Below are positions 43,114 to 54,115 of a DNA stretch of 64,000 nt, piece by piece. Under the pieces are notes generated by a model. That model saw nothing but the letters and a program-made list of their open reading frames with translations, was not told where the DNA came from and made no database searches. The translations under genes were made by a program, and so were the position numbers. Origin of the DNA: Antedon mediterranea (taxonomy: Eukaryota; Echinodermata; Crinoidea; Comatulida; Antedonidae); the NCBI RefSeq assembly GCF_964355755.1, contig NC_092676.1:11020288-11084287 (forward strand). Reading direction: 5' to 3'. Numbering within the stretch: position 1 is the first letter of the stretch; each line of letters opens with the position of its first letter.

Positions 43114-45045
43114 TTAAGTTCTGTAATTCAATAAAATGTCTCTTTTTACATATTTTTTTAGTATTTTATAATTTTTGTTAACAATATCTAAGTGATTTCT
43201 ACAGAGCTCGTTCCATAGTTTTGGTCCGTGAATACTGATAAAATGTTGACCAGACGTTAACCTAGAGTATGGTTGTTTTACGCTACAAATATTTCGAAGA
43301 TTATGGGTAGTATTTCTGGGTAAAACATTGCTTTTAATCTGGGCCATGAAACCTAGGACGGTAACTCTGTTGATATCTTGTATGTTAAGTATATTTAATT
43401 GCTTAAACAGTGGCTCAGAATGTTGCCATGGCTTTTTAAATAAAATTATTCTAGCAGCCTTTTTCTGGAGTTTAAGAAGGGATTCTAGTGTACTATCATA
43501 TGTACTGCCCCAAATAATGTTTCCATACTGAAGGTGCGGTAGAATTAATGTATTATACAAATTTGTTAAAATATAATTAGGAAAAAAATGTCTAGTTTTT
43601 ATCAATATTCCAATAGACCTAGCGGTTATTTTGCTAATAAGCCTTATATGATTTTTCCAGCAAAGGTTCTCATTTATTACAACCCCAAGAAATGTTACAT
43701 TTTTTTGTTGTTCTAAAGTAATGTTATTCATTTTCAATTCAATGTTGGTTGTAATAATACGCCTTTGGGCAGTTTTAAAGATTACGTAATTTGTTTTGCT
43801 GGTGTTTAATAAAAGTTTATTAGCTTTGAACCACATATTAATTCTATCTAGTTCCACATTCATAGTGTTTGCCAATGCGTTCAGGTTATTTCCACACTTG
43901 AATCCTGTTGTATCATCGGCAAAGCTAATTAATTCAATTTGTGTACTTGAGTTACATATTTCGTTTACATATACAAGAAACAACAAAGGTCCCAAAACGG
44001 ACCCTTGTGGAACACCAATACTAGTCTCCTTAATATTAGACGAAGTACCATTTATAAAAACATATTGCTTTCGTGATTTTAAGTAGTTACTGAACCATTT
44101 TAGTGTAACACCTCTTATACCATAGTGGAATAGCTTGTTCAGTAATATACTGTGGTCAATAATATCAAATGCCTTTGACAAATCCATAAATGTGGCAATT
44201 ACGAACTCTTTGTTTTCAAATGCCTTTAGTATTTTGTGGATCAGATCAATTATAGCGTGGGAGGTTGAATGATTGTTTCGGAAGCCGTATTGCCAATCAT
44301 TTAGTATATTGTAAGTTTTAAAGTAATTATACAATCTGGAATGGACTATCTTTTCAAAGATTTTAGAGAAAATTGGTAGTAGTGATATCGGGCGATAATT
44401 CGAGGCTAAATGACGGTCCCCTTTTTTGTATATGGGAATTACTTTTGCAATTTTTATCTGTTCCGGTATTGAGCCGGAGTGAAGAGATACGTTAAATATA
44501 TAAGTCAAGGGCTTTACAATAGCATCACCAACTGCCTTGATCACCTTTGGTGAAATATCATCAAAACCAGGTGTTTTGTTTGCATCAAGTGATTGAATCA
44601 CTTTTAACACTTCCTCCTCATTTACATGGTAGAAAAACATAGAGTTACTTTGCCTGTTTAGCAGGTTATCAGAGTATTGTGCCGTTGATGGCTCAATACT
44701 GTCTCGTACCTTGAGACCAACATTAATAAAATAATCGTTAATGTGGTTTGCAATAGGCTCACAACCCTCTATGAGTTTGTCACCAGATGTAAAAGTGGAT
44801 GGAACATTATTTTTGCCTCCACCTGGATTTATAATATCATTTATAATATTCCATGTTTTTATTTTATTTCCTTTAGTATTGTTAAAAACATTTTCATAAT
44901 ATGATTTCTTTGCCTTTTTGCATGTACGCATAAATGACTTATTAAACTCTTTATAAATATCCTTATTTTTAGACGAGGGATGTTTTATAAATTTGTTGTA
45001 CAACGCATGTTTTCTTTTGCTAGACTTTAAGAGTCTTGAGCTCAT
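43114..45045 (-). CDS. CR1-like ORF2, reverse transcriptase part
   Basis: 643 codons from the Met at 45045, but the true frame begins further upstream with the endonuclease part. The RT core includes IAKVIPIYKKGD, NYRPISLLPIFSKIFEKI, WQYGFRNNHST, MDLSKAFDIIDHSIL, GVPQGSVLGPLLFLVYVNEI and ISFADDTT (catalytic ADD). The C-terminal FISIHGPKLWNEL motif is the tail segment seen in CR1/L2-type ORF2. The frame is intact throughout this part. A run of A (RC of 45095-45105) shifts it against the endonuclease frame. Confidence 0.9.
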   Translation of the reverse strand: MSSRLLKSSKRKHALYNKFIKHPSSKNKDIYKEFNKSFMRTCKKAKKSYYENVFNNTKGNKIKTWNIINDIINPGGGKNNVPSTFTSGDKLIEGCEPIANHINDYFINVGLKVRDSIEPSTAQYSDNLLNRQSNSMFFYHVNEEEVLKVIQSLDANKTPGFDDISPKVIKAVGDAIVKPLTYIFNVSLHSGSIPEQIKIAKVIPIYKKGDRHLASNYRPISLLPIFSKIFEKIVHSRLYNYFKTYNILNDWQYGFRNNHSTSHAIIDLIHKILKAFENKEFVIATFMDLSKAFDIIDHSILLNKLFHYGIRGVTLKWFSNYLKSRKQYVFINGTSSNIKETSIGVPQGSVLGPLLFLVYVNEICNSSTQIELISFADDTTGFKCGNNLNALANTMNVELDRINMWFKANKLLLNTSKTNYVIFKTAQRRIITTNIELKMNNITLEQQKNVTFLGVVINENLCWKNHIRLISKITARSIGILIKTRHFFPNYILTNLYNTLILPHLQYGNIIWGSTYDSTLESLLKLQKKAARIILFKKPWQHSEPLFKQLNILNIQDINRVTVLGFMAQIKSNVLPRNTTHNLRNICSVKQPYSRLTSGQHFISIHGPKLWNELCRNHLDIVNKNYKILKKYVKRDILLNYRT

Positions 45046-45102
45046 CCATGGTTGTTTGAACTTTTTATACTTTTTGTGATTTTCTTGAACTTTTTCTTTT
45101 TT

Positions 45103-46164
45103 TTAAAAGTTTTTATTATATAATTTTTTGAAAGTGTTGATAAAAGCATTGTAAGCATCATCAGGGTTTGTCCTTACATATACATCAGCCCAATCAACAG
45201 GTAATAAGTCATTATATAGTTTATTTATGTTTCTTTCGTTTATTGCATATTTATGAGGTTCTATATTACCGGTTTTTACTTTAATATGTTTGTCGGGCAC
45301 GGAGTGGATAATTTGGTATACCGGTAAATGATCAGATATGTCTGAGATTAGTATACCAGATAACATTTGTTCAGAAAGTGTATTGGAGAAAATGTTATCA
45401 ATTAATGAAGATGTGTTGTTTTGTATTCTAGTGGGTCTTGAAATCGATGGGTAGAAGGAATGCGACATCATTACTTCTAGAAAATTATTTACAAAATCAA
45501 TCGATGCATGCTTAAGTAAATTAATGTTAAAATCACCCATAATGTGGCATGATTTTCCCTCGATATCAATAGTATTAAGAATATCGTCTAGTGATCTATT
45601 AAAAAGTTCTATATTCGAATCGGGAGGTCTATATATTATACCAACAATCGTATTGTTACATTTTTTTTCAATTATTTCAATAAACATACATTCACAAGAT
45701 TCAATAAATAGATCTTTTCTTTCTTTTATGTCAATTGTAGCAGAAACAAACATACCAACTCCCCCTCCTTTACGGTTCTTTCTATCTAATGCGAGGAAGT
45801 CATAGCTCGGTAAATATGGTTTGCACGATGTATTGTTTAACCATGTTTCCGATATACCAATAACTGTAAAGGGGTGGTTGATTAAGTTTAGATATGTAGT
45901 TAGTTCACCAATGTGTTTATTGATACTTCGAATATTATAGTGAAGAAATGAGTAGCCAATATTTTTTAATTTCTTCACAGATTCATTCAAGTCATATGGA
46001 CTCATATAAGAACATGTCTCAATAGCATTTAGTTTGTTTCTGACACTATATTCAATGAATTCGTCATGGTCATTATTACCATTATCAATAGATATTGGAT
46101 TAAATAGTATATCCATTGGATTTGATATTTCGTTTTCATCACCGTTATTTTTATTGTTATCCAT
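45103..46164 (-). CDS. CR1-like ORF2, APE-type endonuclease part
   Basis: 353 codons. LHYNIRSINKHIGEL, VIGISETWLN (catalytic Glu), IVGIIYRPPDSN, HIMGDFNINLL (catalytic Asp-Asn) and ISDISDHLPVY (SDH) are the blocks of the apurinic-type endonuclease that nicks target DNA for LINE integration. It begins MDNNKNNGDENEIS. It ends at a homopolymer shift just before the RT part. Confidence 0.9.
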   Translation of the reverse strand: MDNNKNNGDENEISNPMDILFNPISIDNGNNDHDEFIEYSVRNKLNAIETCSYMSPYDLNESVKKLKNIGYSFLHYNIRSINKHIGELTTYLNLINHPFTVIGISETWLNNTSCKPYLPSYDFLALDRKNRKGGGVGMFVSATIDIKERKDLFIESCECMFIEIIEKKCNNTIVGIIYRPPDSNIELFNRSLDDILNTIDIEGKSCHIMGDFNINLLKHASIDFVNNFLEVMMSHSFYPSISRPTRIQNNTSSLIDNIFSNTLSEQMLSGILISDISDHLPVYQIIHSVPDKHIKVKTGNIEPHKYAINERNINKLYNDLLPVDWADVYVRTNPDDAYNAFINTFKKLYNKNF

Positions 46165-46390
46165 GCTTTGATTTGGTATGTTTATTGATTGTATTTGTCT
46201 ATAAAAAACTATTTTAATTAATATAATTTATAATACTATGCTTATGTCTACTGCTTAATTTCAGTTACAATAACTTTCTGAATTTGTGTTACCTTACAAT
46301 TGTTGAAATTTGTGGTAACGTGGTCTACCTCTTCCCGTGTTAGCTTTTCTGCGAGATAGATCTAGAACGTTTTCAACTTTGTATCTGACA

Positions 46391-47811
46391 TTACTGGCCA
46401 ATAGGCTGTGTGTCGACCAGCTCGCCGTTTCGTAAGAAGTTGCTATTGTCGCAGAATGTTAGGTTTGGTATTTTGTCTGTGCGTATCTTGTGCTTTATAC
46501 ATGAGTTTGCTATTTCAACTCTGAAATTTAGTGGGCCTGCTCGTGGTAAGCCATGTGATATCAAACATTTAGTGTCTGGATGTTTTGTGGCATACTCACT
46601 GACTGTGTTGTATAGCGTTTCTGCGCACTTTTCTGGAGCTGATTCCTTTACAGAGTTAGTTATTTCGTGGATTACTATACAGTCGAGTGTTTCGTGGATT
46701 TCATCGAGTGCATTTCCAATTTGGTCATTAGTGTATGCGTGTGTAATGCTTACATCTGCTTTTGGTAAAATACGACTTGCTTCGACTTTTTTTAAGTGCG
46801 AATTTCCTAATAGTAATACAGATGGTTTCTTGCTTTCGTAGGCTCGATGTGTGTCATTATTTTTCATTAGACTTTCTGCATACGACAATTTCTGACTGTC
46901 TTTTTTTGAGTTAACAGTTTGGAAGTCTGACGCGTCGATGGCTACCTGGGTTCGTTTTGCTTCGTACGCGTACTCCCTTGCTTTTTCTGTTTCGTGTATT
47001 GCTGTCTGTAGTTTGTCCTGGAGATTTGTTATTTGTTTATCTTTCTGCAGGATCATATCGTTGTTTCGCTTGACATCAATGAAAGCATTAGCTGTTAGTT
47101 TGTTTTCTCTTTTTGTTTTTTGATTTTTTCTTTCATTTTTTCCATTTCTACCTTATTTCTTGTAGGCCGGTAGCGTTGGGTTGTCTGTTGTTTTCTGTGT
47201 ACTTTAGCTCCTGTCTTAGGAGTTTTATTTCAGCCTTTAGTTTGGTGTTTTCAATGAGGTTGTTGTTACTTTTTTATTTAGTTCATGTCGCAGACATTCT
47301 ATTTCTTTTTTCATTGACTCACTGTTTATGAGAAGTTGTTTTTTTCCTGGGTCTTGGTCACTTCATTGGTTGAATCAGGTTTCTTTTTGGTCAGCCTTTC
47401 ATCAATATATCTTAAACGTTGGTCAAAAACTAAGATAGTCTCTGTTAGAGTTGATAGTATGCTAGGAATACGTTTGCACACTAAGCATATCCATGGGCCT
47501 TTTTTTCCTTTTGCGTCTGCACATGTCCTGTGGTACTGCTTTGAACAAAGAGTACATGCTATTGTGTTTTCGTTTTTTCCTGTTGAATCACACCCTGCTA
47601 TACATTCTATTGTGCCTCTTTCTTCCACAAGGTATTGTTCAAGTTTATTTTTAACTGGATTTTGTGTGGTAGAGACCGGTGACAGTATCGGAGGCGATTT
47701 CGTTGAGTTGTTGTAAACAGGATCTGGAGAAACCGGTGATAATACCGGGGGCGATTTCATTGATTGAAATAATTCAATCAAGTCAGCGCTATCATTTGGT
47801 GACAATGCCAT
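46391..47811 (-). pseudogene. CR1-like ORF1: PHD finger, coiled coil, SGNH esterase
   Basis: The first frame (47811-47326) has a PHD finger, with pairs in CIAGC, CTLC, HRTC and CLVC. A coiled-coil stretch (47325-47060) is split by at least two frameshifts. The last frame (47056-46391) has an esterase-like domain with PSVLLLGNSHLKK (GNSH nucleophile block), then LPRAGPLNF, and ends in NGELVDTQPIGQ. A downstream catalytic His block is not clear. This domain set is known from CR1-group ORF1 proteins, which bind RNA or membranes/chromatin. Confidence 0.8.
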
Positions 47812-47830
47812 TGTTTGTGCTTGCTTAGGT

Positions 47831-48425
47831 GTGACGACCGCGTTTGGATTTGAACCTTGACGATCAAGATTATGTTGTTCAAATTAAGTAAAGCTTTAGA
47901 AAAAACTCAGTTACAGCACTTTTTTGTATATAAAATAGTATTTTAGACGGTCGTATAACAATCAGCACTAGTTGAGTTGTAGTTTGCTTTGTAGACGATA
48001 TAATAAATCGCGAAGTTTAAGCCTATGCAATACGTAGTCCACCGTACAATAGGCCTACTTGGCTCGTCTTGGTTGGCGTCCCTAGTTACCGGTGGGTGGC
48101 AACCAGTGTACTTGTGGCGCGAAGGCCTAGCTGATCAAGATTTTGAGAAGAATGGTTTTGACTTACAAATTATAGATTTTTGTCGTTTTCTTCAATCAAT
48201 AACGATTTTTTGTTAGTTTATGAGCTGTTTCACGTCAAATATATCCAAAAAAGCCGGAAATTAGTCCCTTTTAGAGTCGGTTTGGTGTAGAGAAAAAAAA
48301 TCGGATCTTTGCTGTGTGACGCCACCAACCGCAGTTGATAAATAAAAATATTTATTATATTGATAAATAAAATATTAATCACGCCACCAAGATAAGAGCG
48401 CGCGAAAGCATAGCCAACAAGGTCA
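47831..48425. other. No gene recognised
   Basis: May contain the 5' UTR of the CR1 element. Contains GGCCTACTTGG and GGCCTAG words but no coding family. The frame at 48025-48216 is not supported. Confidence 0.35.
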
Positions 48426-48767
48426 CTAAAGGTTGTTGAGCATGTACAGTAAACAATATATTAGGCAAGCGGCAGTTTCGTTGTTAAGCATGGTTAGTTG
48501 ATATTTAGTAAGATCTAATAATTTTCGGCCCTTCCCACTGCTATTGTCAATAATTATCTTTTTACGTTCGTTGGCTAGTAAGATGATCGGAATATCAGTA
48601 TCACCGGAACTGGAACGCACTACACAGATAGTGAGATTACCAGAGTTTTCATCAAGAGCATGGTAGGTCAGATAAGATCTTTTTGTATCAGCTTCAATAT
48701 GGTCGCTGGACAAAGATGGTACTTCTGTGCAACTGTTTGATGTTATCTTCGTACAAATATTTCCCAT
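48426..48767 (-). pseudogene. Fragment of a repeat-borne protein family (EADT/SGDTD type)
   Basis: 113 codons. SSDHIEADTKRSYLTYHAL and VVRSSSGDTDIPIILLA, then IIIDNSSGKGRKLLDL, follow a pattern I know from many uncharacterised multi-copy invertebrate proteins (HEEADTR...VRSPSGDTDIL). These are probably transposon-derived; their function is not established. It starts and stops without the rest of the protein. Probably a broken copy. Confidence 0.4.
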
Positions 48768-49254
48768 TGCAAAGTTCGGTCCACAAGAAGACTGGCCCCT
48801 TCTTCACAAGAAACCTTCTCAATAAGCTCCATCATTCTTTCTTTATTTCTACCATTGCACATAAACTGTAAGTATACTCTAATAGCGCTCGTCCGTGGAG
48901 ATCCACAGATTTATTTAAAATAACCAATAAAAATCACAGTTTGCAAATAATATAATTTAACTGAAATTCACTCTATTCACAGAAAATCATTGCGAGATCA
49001 TCCTCCGCCATGGTTTTGGTAAACGTTGCCAGTGTTATGGCATCATACGTCCACTCGCACCCATGTCCAGAGAGCGAACGGCACAATGCCACTAAACAAG
49101 TTCTCAAATTTGGCAGTCGACGTACCAGCATGTGCATATAATAAACATGACGTCACTTGGTAGAAGTTGACATAGTCGAAGTGAAAATCTAAAAGTTCCT
49201 ATTGTAAATCAGGGGATCAGCAATTACAAAACTACATATATATATATATATATA
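48768..49254. other. No gene recognised; TA microsatellite at the end
   Basis: A (TA)n run of about 24 bp at 49233-49257 precedes the T1 fragment. Confidence 0.4.
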
Positions 49255-49440
49255 TATTGTATGTCTGATTGCTCCGTTGACATGTACAGTATGCGTCGAG
49301 GATTAATTGACGACAAAAATGTATTGCTGAGCAATTTTTTTTAATTTCATGAAAATCTGAAACCAGGAAGTTCCCTTTCTTACAACCATGCTTTGAGTAT
49401 CAAAATATGCAATGTTTATATTATTTGCATTATCATTTTG
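49255..49440 (-). mobile_element. T1 transposon fragment
   Basis: TCTGATTG-TCC-TTGACATGT, GCGTCGA-GAT-AATTGAC and TTTCTTAC-ACC blocks align with 41705-41835 of the second T1 copy and, inverted, with 2960-3090. Confidence 0.6.
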
Positions 49441-49529
49441 TTCGTAAAACTTCTAAAGCTATACGGGTTTGCTGTCTGGTTCTAGATCGAATTAGTAAAA
49501 GGATAAATATTGCGTCTGAAATATCCAGA

Positions 49530-50220
49530 TGAACTAGTAACAACAACCATACAGAACTTTAAACCAACAGAGAGCAATAACAACACTTCAGAAGGCGAAA
49601 CAGATAATAAAACCGAAATACCAGTGCGAATCATCCTGCCATTCTAAGACCAGAAATCTGCGAACTCCGTCAAGCGACAACTATGCCAACTAAGTCACAA
49701 GATAAACAAAAACATTGTCCCTGTATTCATAAGTAAAAAAGTTAAAGATAACATTAGGAAAGTTGAAAAGAAACCAACTATTATAAGTCAATAATGTGGT
49801 GTGTATAAATTTAAATGTGATTTGTTTGATGCAAGTTATGTTGGATATACATGCCGACACCTCTACCAACACATTGTTGTGAACATAGTAGATGCTTAAT
49901 AGGACAGCATTTAAAGGATCATAACGTGATTTGTTAATCCAAGTAAAATTAATTCATGTTTTAGTATACTTAGAAAATGCAAAAACTAATTTGACTGCCT
50001 TATCTATGAAATGTTGTATATCAGACAATTAAAACCTAGTCTGAATAAACAAAGTGACTCTGTAAAAGCTAAGCTTTTCATTTGACAGGATAGTCTTTTG
50101 TTATTTAAACTTTGACCCTTGGCTTGTGCTATTTAATTAGTTGGTATTTTAAATTTATTCATTGGACTTGATAATGACCCCATGATGGAGTCGAAACGTC
50201 GTTCTTTTTTAAGCGTTATT
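49530..50220 (+). mobile_element. Penelope-like remnant 1
   Basis: Plus-strand frames give YKFKCDLFDASYVGYTCRHL, the core of a GIY-YIG-type domain, with stops soon after, and KPSLNKQSDSVKAKLF near 50030-50080. It ends with GATGGAGTCGAAACGTCGTT, a 3' motif shared with remnant 2. Decayed. Confidence 0.65.
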
Positions 50221-50399
50221 TTATATTATGTAAATATTGTTTCATACGTATAATACTTTAGCTCACAATTTGTAGTTTTCAGACAAAAATCAAAACGCCG
50301 ACTGGTGGACTAACATAAACAAGAAATATTTCTTCCAAAAAACGCCGCTCGACTTGAACTATTGTTCTTTCTTCACAAATAGGATTTATTATCAATTAT

Positions 50400-51000
50400 T
50401 AGTTTGATCCTTGTACGGTAGTTACTTGTTGTAACACGGTTACTAAACAACTTAAACAACTTAGTGCGAAGATTGAAAATGATATTTTACCAGTATTTAC
50501 TAGTCGTAAGATAGGTGACACCTTAAAACCTAAAGAAATGAAACCCAGAATCATTAATTCACAATGCGTTGTGTAGAAATTTCAATGTGGTTTGTGTGAT
50601 ACAAACTATGTCGGTTACACTTGCCGACACCTTTACAAACGCATTAATGAACATAACAAAAGTATTATAGGTGATCACCTAAAACAACATGGCATAACTG
50701 GTGATATCTCAGAATACTTTAGAGTCTTATCTAAATGCAACAATAAGTTTGATTGCCTAATTAAGGAGATGTTGTGGATCAAAGAGATAAAACCTACATT
50801 CAATAAACAATCGGATTCCATCAAAGCTAAATTGTTTATCTAACTCAGTAGGAGGAGCTAATTACTTAATTAGCCCTCAATTAGCATTTCCTGTCACCAA
50901 CTTTGGTGCTTAGTGCACATAATTATTATTGTTTTGTATTCACTTGATCTTGAAAATTGTTCTATGATGGTACCGAAACGTCGATCTCTCTTTTTGTCAT
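50400..51000 (+). mobile_element. Penelope-like remnant 2
   Basis: Related to remnant 1 but better kept; it contains the 83-codon endonuclease frame at 50592-50843 and ends in GATGGTACCGAAACGTCGAT. The two lie in tandem, about 180 bp apart. Confidence 0.7.
50592..50843 (+). pseudogene. GIY-YIG endonuclease fragment of a Penelope-like element
   Basis: Upstream in-frame codons KFQCGLCDTNYVGYTCRHLY complete the zinc-like CxxC and NYVGYT (YIG-position) motifs. RINEHNKSIIGDHLKQHG and LIKEMLWIKEIKPTFNKQSD (catalytic Glu in KE) follow. The Met at 50592 is internal; the RT is missing. Confidence 0.75.
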
Positions 51001-51216
51001 TACATTTTATATTGAAATTATATAGTAAAGGTCTTTTAATTCGTAATAATTGAACTGTAAACATAATTCTTTTGAGTGTTTGTTTATTTACATAATTATC
51101 ATATCATTCCCTTCAGATCAACTATTTTTTATTTTCATTACATCTAACCAAACACGTAACAAAAGTGGTTAAAATATCTTATCATCTAACACGTACGGCC
51201 GTACGCGCTAGATTGT

Positions 51217-51453
51217 TTTTGTAGTTGAGCCTCTCATGACCTGGGATTTGTATGTCTTCCTACGCTAAGATTATATAGTTCCACATGCCATGTGCTTTTT
51301 TCCCTAAAATATATTTCCCAAAAGCCCCGTTTTTTTTCTTGATATGAGGCCTTTATTATTCAAATTTTTTAAAGAAAAAGCACACATACCATAAAAAGTA
51401 TCCATGTATTTCATTTTTTGGAACAGAATATTCCGTGAGGCTCAACTACAAAA
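51217..51453. mobile_element. MITE with 17-bp TIRs
   Basis: TTTTGTAGTTGAGCCTC at 51217-51233 is exactly complementary to GAGGCTCAACTACAAAA at 51437-51453. No coding. I could not define a TSD; superfamily unknown. Confidence 0.7.
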
Positions 51454-51759
51454 CCACCATTTTGTGATATGATGTCATCGTAAGCCAATCAAAGCTGAGC
51501 TTTCTCGTGATTGTCTTTGCTCACGGTTGAATGATTTTGGATTCTGGCTGATTTGATTGGTGGATGCGAATCACCCGCAGCGGAATGTTTTCTCTCGCGC
51601 GTGTACCATGAAGTCGATCATACGGTCTCTCTGATCGTTACTACACAAAGTTAGAGCAATGAATTTGTCCGAATTCCGTTAAGTAAACAACTTTATATAT
51701 TTTATAAGCATTTAATAACATGTTTTATTGATATTTCCAATGGTGATATATAAAATAAA
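51454..51759. other. No gene recognised
   Basis: Noncoding stretch between two repeat units. Confidence 0.35.
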
Positions 51760-51949
51760 TTACTAAAAAATGTAATTATATGTAATTATTTTAACCAAAA
51801 ATTAGAATTGTCGACTGAGGCCGCAAATTGTTTTATTTTCGGCGATGTTTTAGACCCTATATTTCGAAAACTACAAGTCAGATTTTCGTGATTCTTTCTT
51901 TATTGTAATATTAATACAGCATACTATGCAATTCTAGAACATATATTGA

Positions 51950-52045
51950 TCAGGTGTATGTACAGGTAATGACACTAATTTTGTCGGCAAATTGGCAATT
52001 CCCGCCCCCCCCCCCCCCCCAACTTCAAAATCCTGGATACGCCAC
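51950..52045. mobile_element. hAT-type MITE fragment
   Basis: Ends in GGATACGCCACTG, a common hAT MITE terminus, preceded by a poly-C run at about 52005-52020. The other terminus is missing. Confidence 0.45.
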
Positions 52046-52049
52046 TGAA

Positions 52050-53870
52050 TGATATTATACATTCTTTATTCTCGTGGGTCTAATCTTTCCATCTCATGTG
52101 TTCATATACGCAACAGATGTGTAACAGCAACCGTTCTTCTTTTGAACGATCCGAACAGGCAGGGGAGCAAGAGAGAGAGCTAGCTAAGGCCTAGGAGTAC
52201 AGTGTAGATGCATGGTAGATGCAGGTACGTGGTGATGTGTGTGAAGAAGAATACGCGAAGGCAATCACGTGAATTGTGAACAACTAATGAATTATTAGGT
52301 GATCATTTAGAATAAAATGATCACCTATTCTTATTGTATAAAATCTTTAATTAAATGTCAATCACAAATATTTCAGAATATCTTTAAAATAATTTAATTT
52401 AGTCATAGTTAGCTTTTCAGCGTTATCACTTATCCGTGACGTCATTTATACGCCATTTTGTGAAATCACATTATTAATCATATCTCCATAACTCTTTATC
52501 ACATATCAATAAAATTCACTATACGTAAAATTCAGGTAAAGGGTAAAAATATTAGCCAATAAAATGCACGCGCACGTAGCGTCATGCGCGTAAAATCGCG
52601 CGTTAAAAATTTAAAAAGCTCAAAATTAAGTTTTGATCAATTTAGAGCATGAATTAGGCCATTTGCGAGTTTCAAAAAATTACTGCGCAAAAAAAAATTG
52701 TGCGCGCGCGATACTTAAAAAGCCTAAAAAATATGATTTTTACAAATCGCATTCTACTCACTATCCTTAGTACATTTACCAAATTTGAGTCTGTCCCGAC
52801 TTAAAATGGCGCTATACGAGCAGGTTAAAAATTACAAAATGCGCAAATAAATTGCATCAAAGTGCTGAAAATGATGAAAAATAAGGTATTTTTAAAATGA
52901 AAATACTTCTTCAGAATGCACGATGACCCCCATTTTTTTTTTTACGTATTCTGGAAGCCATTGAGTTGTAGATATGAATTCATGTACACATTTTACGTAC
53001 AAAATGTTGTGAGGTCATAAAATGGCCACTTGAATTTAAAATTAAGTTTTTTTTCTCTTTCGTCATATTTGATCACATTCAATAGAACGCATCTCTATTA
53101 TTTTGTGCCCGATTTCGCTCAAATTTTAGTATGTAATTACTCAATTAATTGACTTTCTCATGACTTGCCACTATTTTTATTTTGATGACGTCATCACGCA
53201 TAAAAACTTGAATAACTTAGGTCGTGTAATTTCAACTTCGCCGTAAATTTGAATATCTTACAACTCTTCAGAATTGAAGGTTACCTTGATGATTAGAATT
53301 TATTATGGAAGCTGATGAAATGTAGATATGAATTCATATAAAAATCAAGCCTATCGAATGTTGTGACGTTAACATATGGCCAGATGAAGTTAAAAAGTAG
53401 TTTTTTCATCTTTTTCGTCAAAGTTATACAAATTTCAAAGAGCGCGCACAGCGCTTCTACGTGCCAGATTCTCTTCCAATTCTTACATTTAATTGCTCAA
53501 TTCATTATCTTTCGAAATTGTCATCTTCGAGTTTATTTTGATAATTCCATCATACCAAAAAATTAGAACATGATGTGTGTCCCGTAATTTCACCTATGCT
53601 ACACTGTATATAGATATACAGTATATACTGTACATATTGTATATGGCATATAATGGGCACAACTCAGCACTATAAGCATATAATAGGATGGTATACATCA
53701 ACATTTTTTGATCGTATGTTAACGTACGTGCATGTTTTAAAAAAATAATTCAGTAAAAGGATAAAAATGATCACCTATATTTCGTCAAAGTGACGAATTA
53801 AATTCTAGTTCATGTTTATTTTGTGACGTTACATAAGGGGTCTCCAACTTATGTACGAAAAAAAAATCGC
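52050..53870. mobile_element. Second Mutator-like element copy, split by a Helitron
   Basis: 52056-52294 matches the interior of the 21209-22107 element (TTCTCGTGGGTCTAATCTT, CGAAGGCAATCACGTGAATT). 53809-53870 matches its right TIR (TTCATGTTTATTTTGTGACG to ACGAAAAAAAAATCGC). Its left end is lost. The intact sister copy gives the empty site for the Helitron. Confidence 0.75.
52295..53808 (+). mobile_element. Complete non-autonomous Helitron N1 (1514 bp)
   Basis: It starts TTAGGTGATC and ends with the hairpin ATTTCGTCA-AAG-TGACGAAT (around 53780-53798), then AATTCTAG and T. The flanks ...GAATTA and TTCATG... rejoin to give the uninterrupted GAATTATTCATG seen at 22038-22049, so insertion was between A and T with no duplication, as for Helitrons. 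The start TT instead of the usual TC is unusual. A GATCACCTAT segment near both ends forms an internal inverted repeat. Confidence 0.82.
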
Positions 53871-54115
53871 GACCCGGCAAACATACTCTAGGGATAATGA
53901 CGCAAAATTAAAAGTTAATATTTTTCAAACAAATTATACATTAGTATTTTGTATCTATATTATAATAAAAAAATAATTATGAAAATCCGACTTGTAGTTT
54001 TCGAAATAAATAAGATCTAAAACATCGCTGAAAAATGCGCCCTCAGTCGGCAATTATATGAACTACGTCATTTTTCGATAAAATAGCGACATAAAAATAA
54101 TTACAGTTTTTAGTA

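Larger units (their letters stand above)
42676..47830 (-). mobile_element. Near-complete CR1-like LINE
   Basis: The minus strand carries ORF1 (47811-46391) and ORF2 (46164-43114), a 3' UTR, and a terminal (GAATT)n run at 42681-42703, the 3' tail. ORF1 has the PHD and esterase domains typical of the CR1 group. The 5' limit past the ORF1 start is uncertain. A few homopolymer frameshifts are present, but most of both ORFs is open, so this is a fairly recent copy. Confidence 0.88.
51760..54115. repeat. About 140-bp inverted repeats enclosing a composite of transposons
   Basis: The block at about 51760-51900 (GACTGAGG-CGCAAATTG, GGCGATGTTTTAGA, TTTCGAAAACTACAAGTC) recurs inverted at about 53985-54115 (GACTTGTAGTTTTCGAAA, TCTAAAACATCGC, CCCTCAGTCGGCAATT). 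It may be a further TIR transposon into which the Mutator-like copy and a hAT fragment inserted. No TSD found. Confidence 0.55.
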
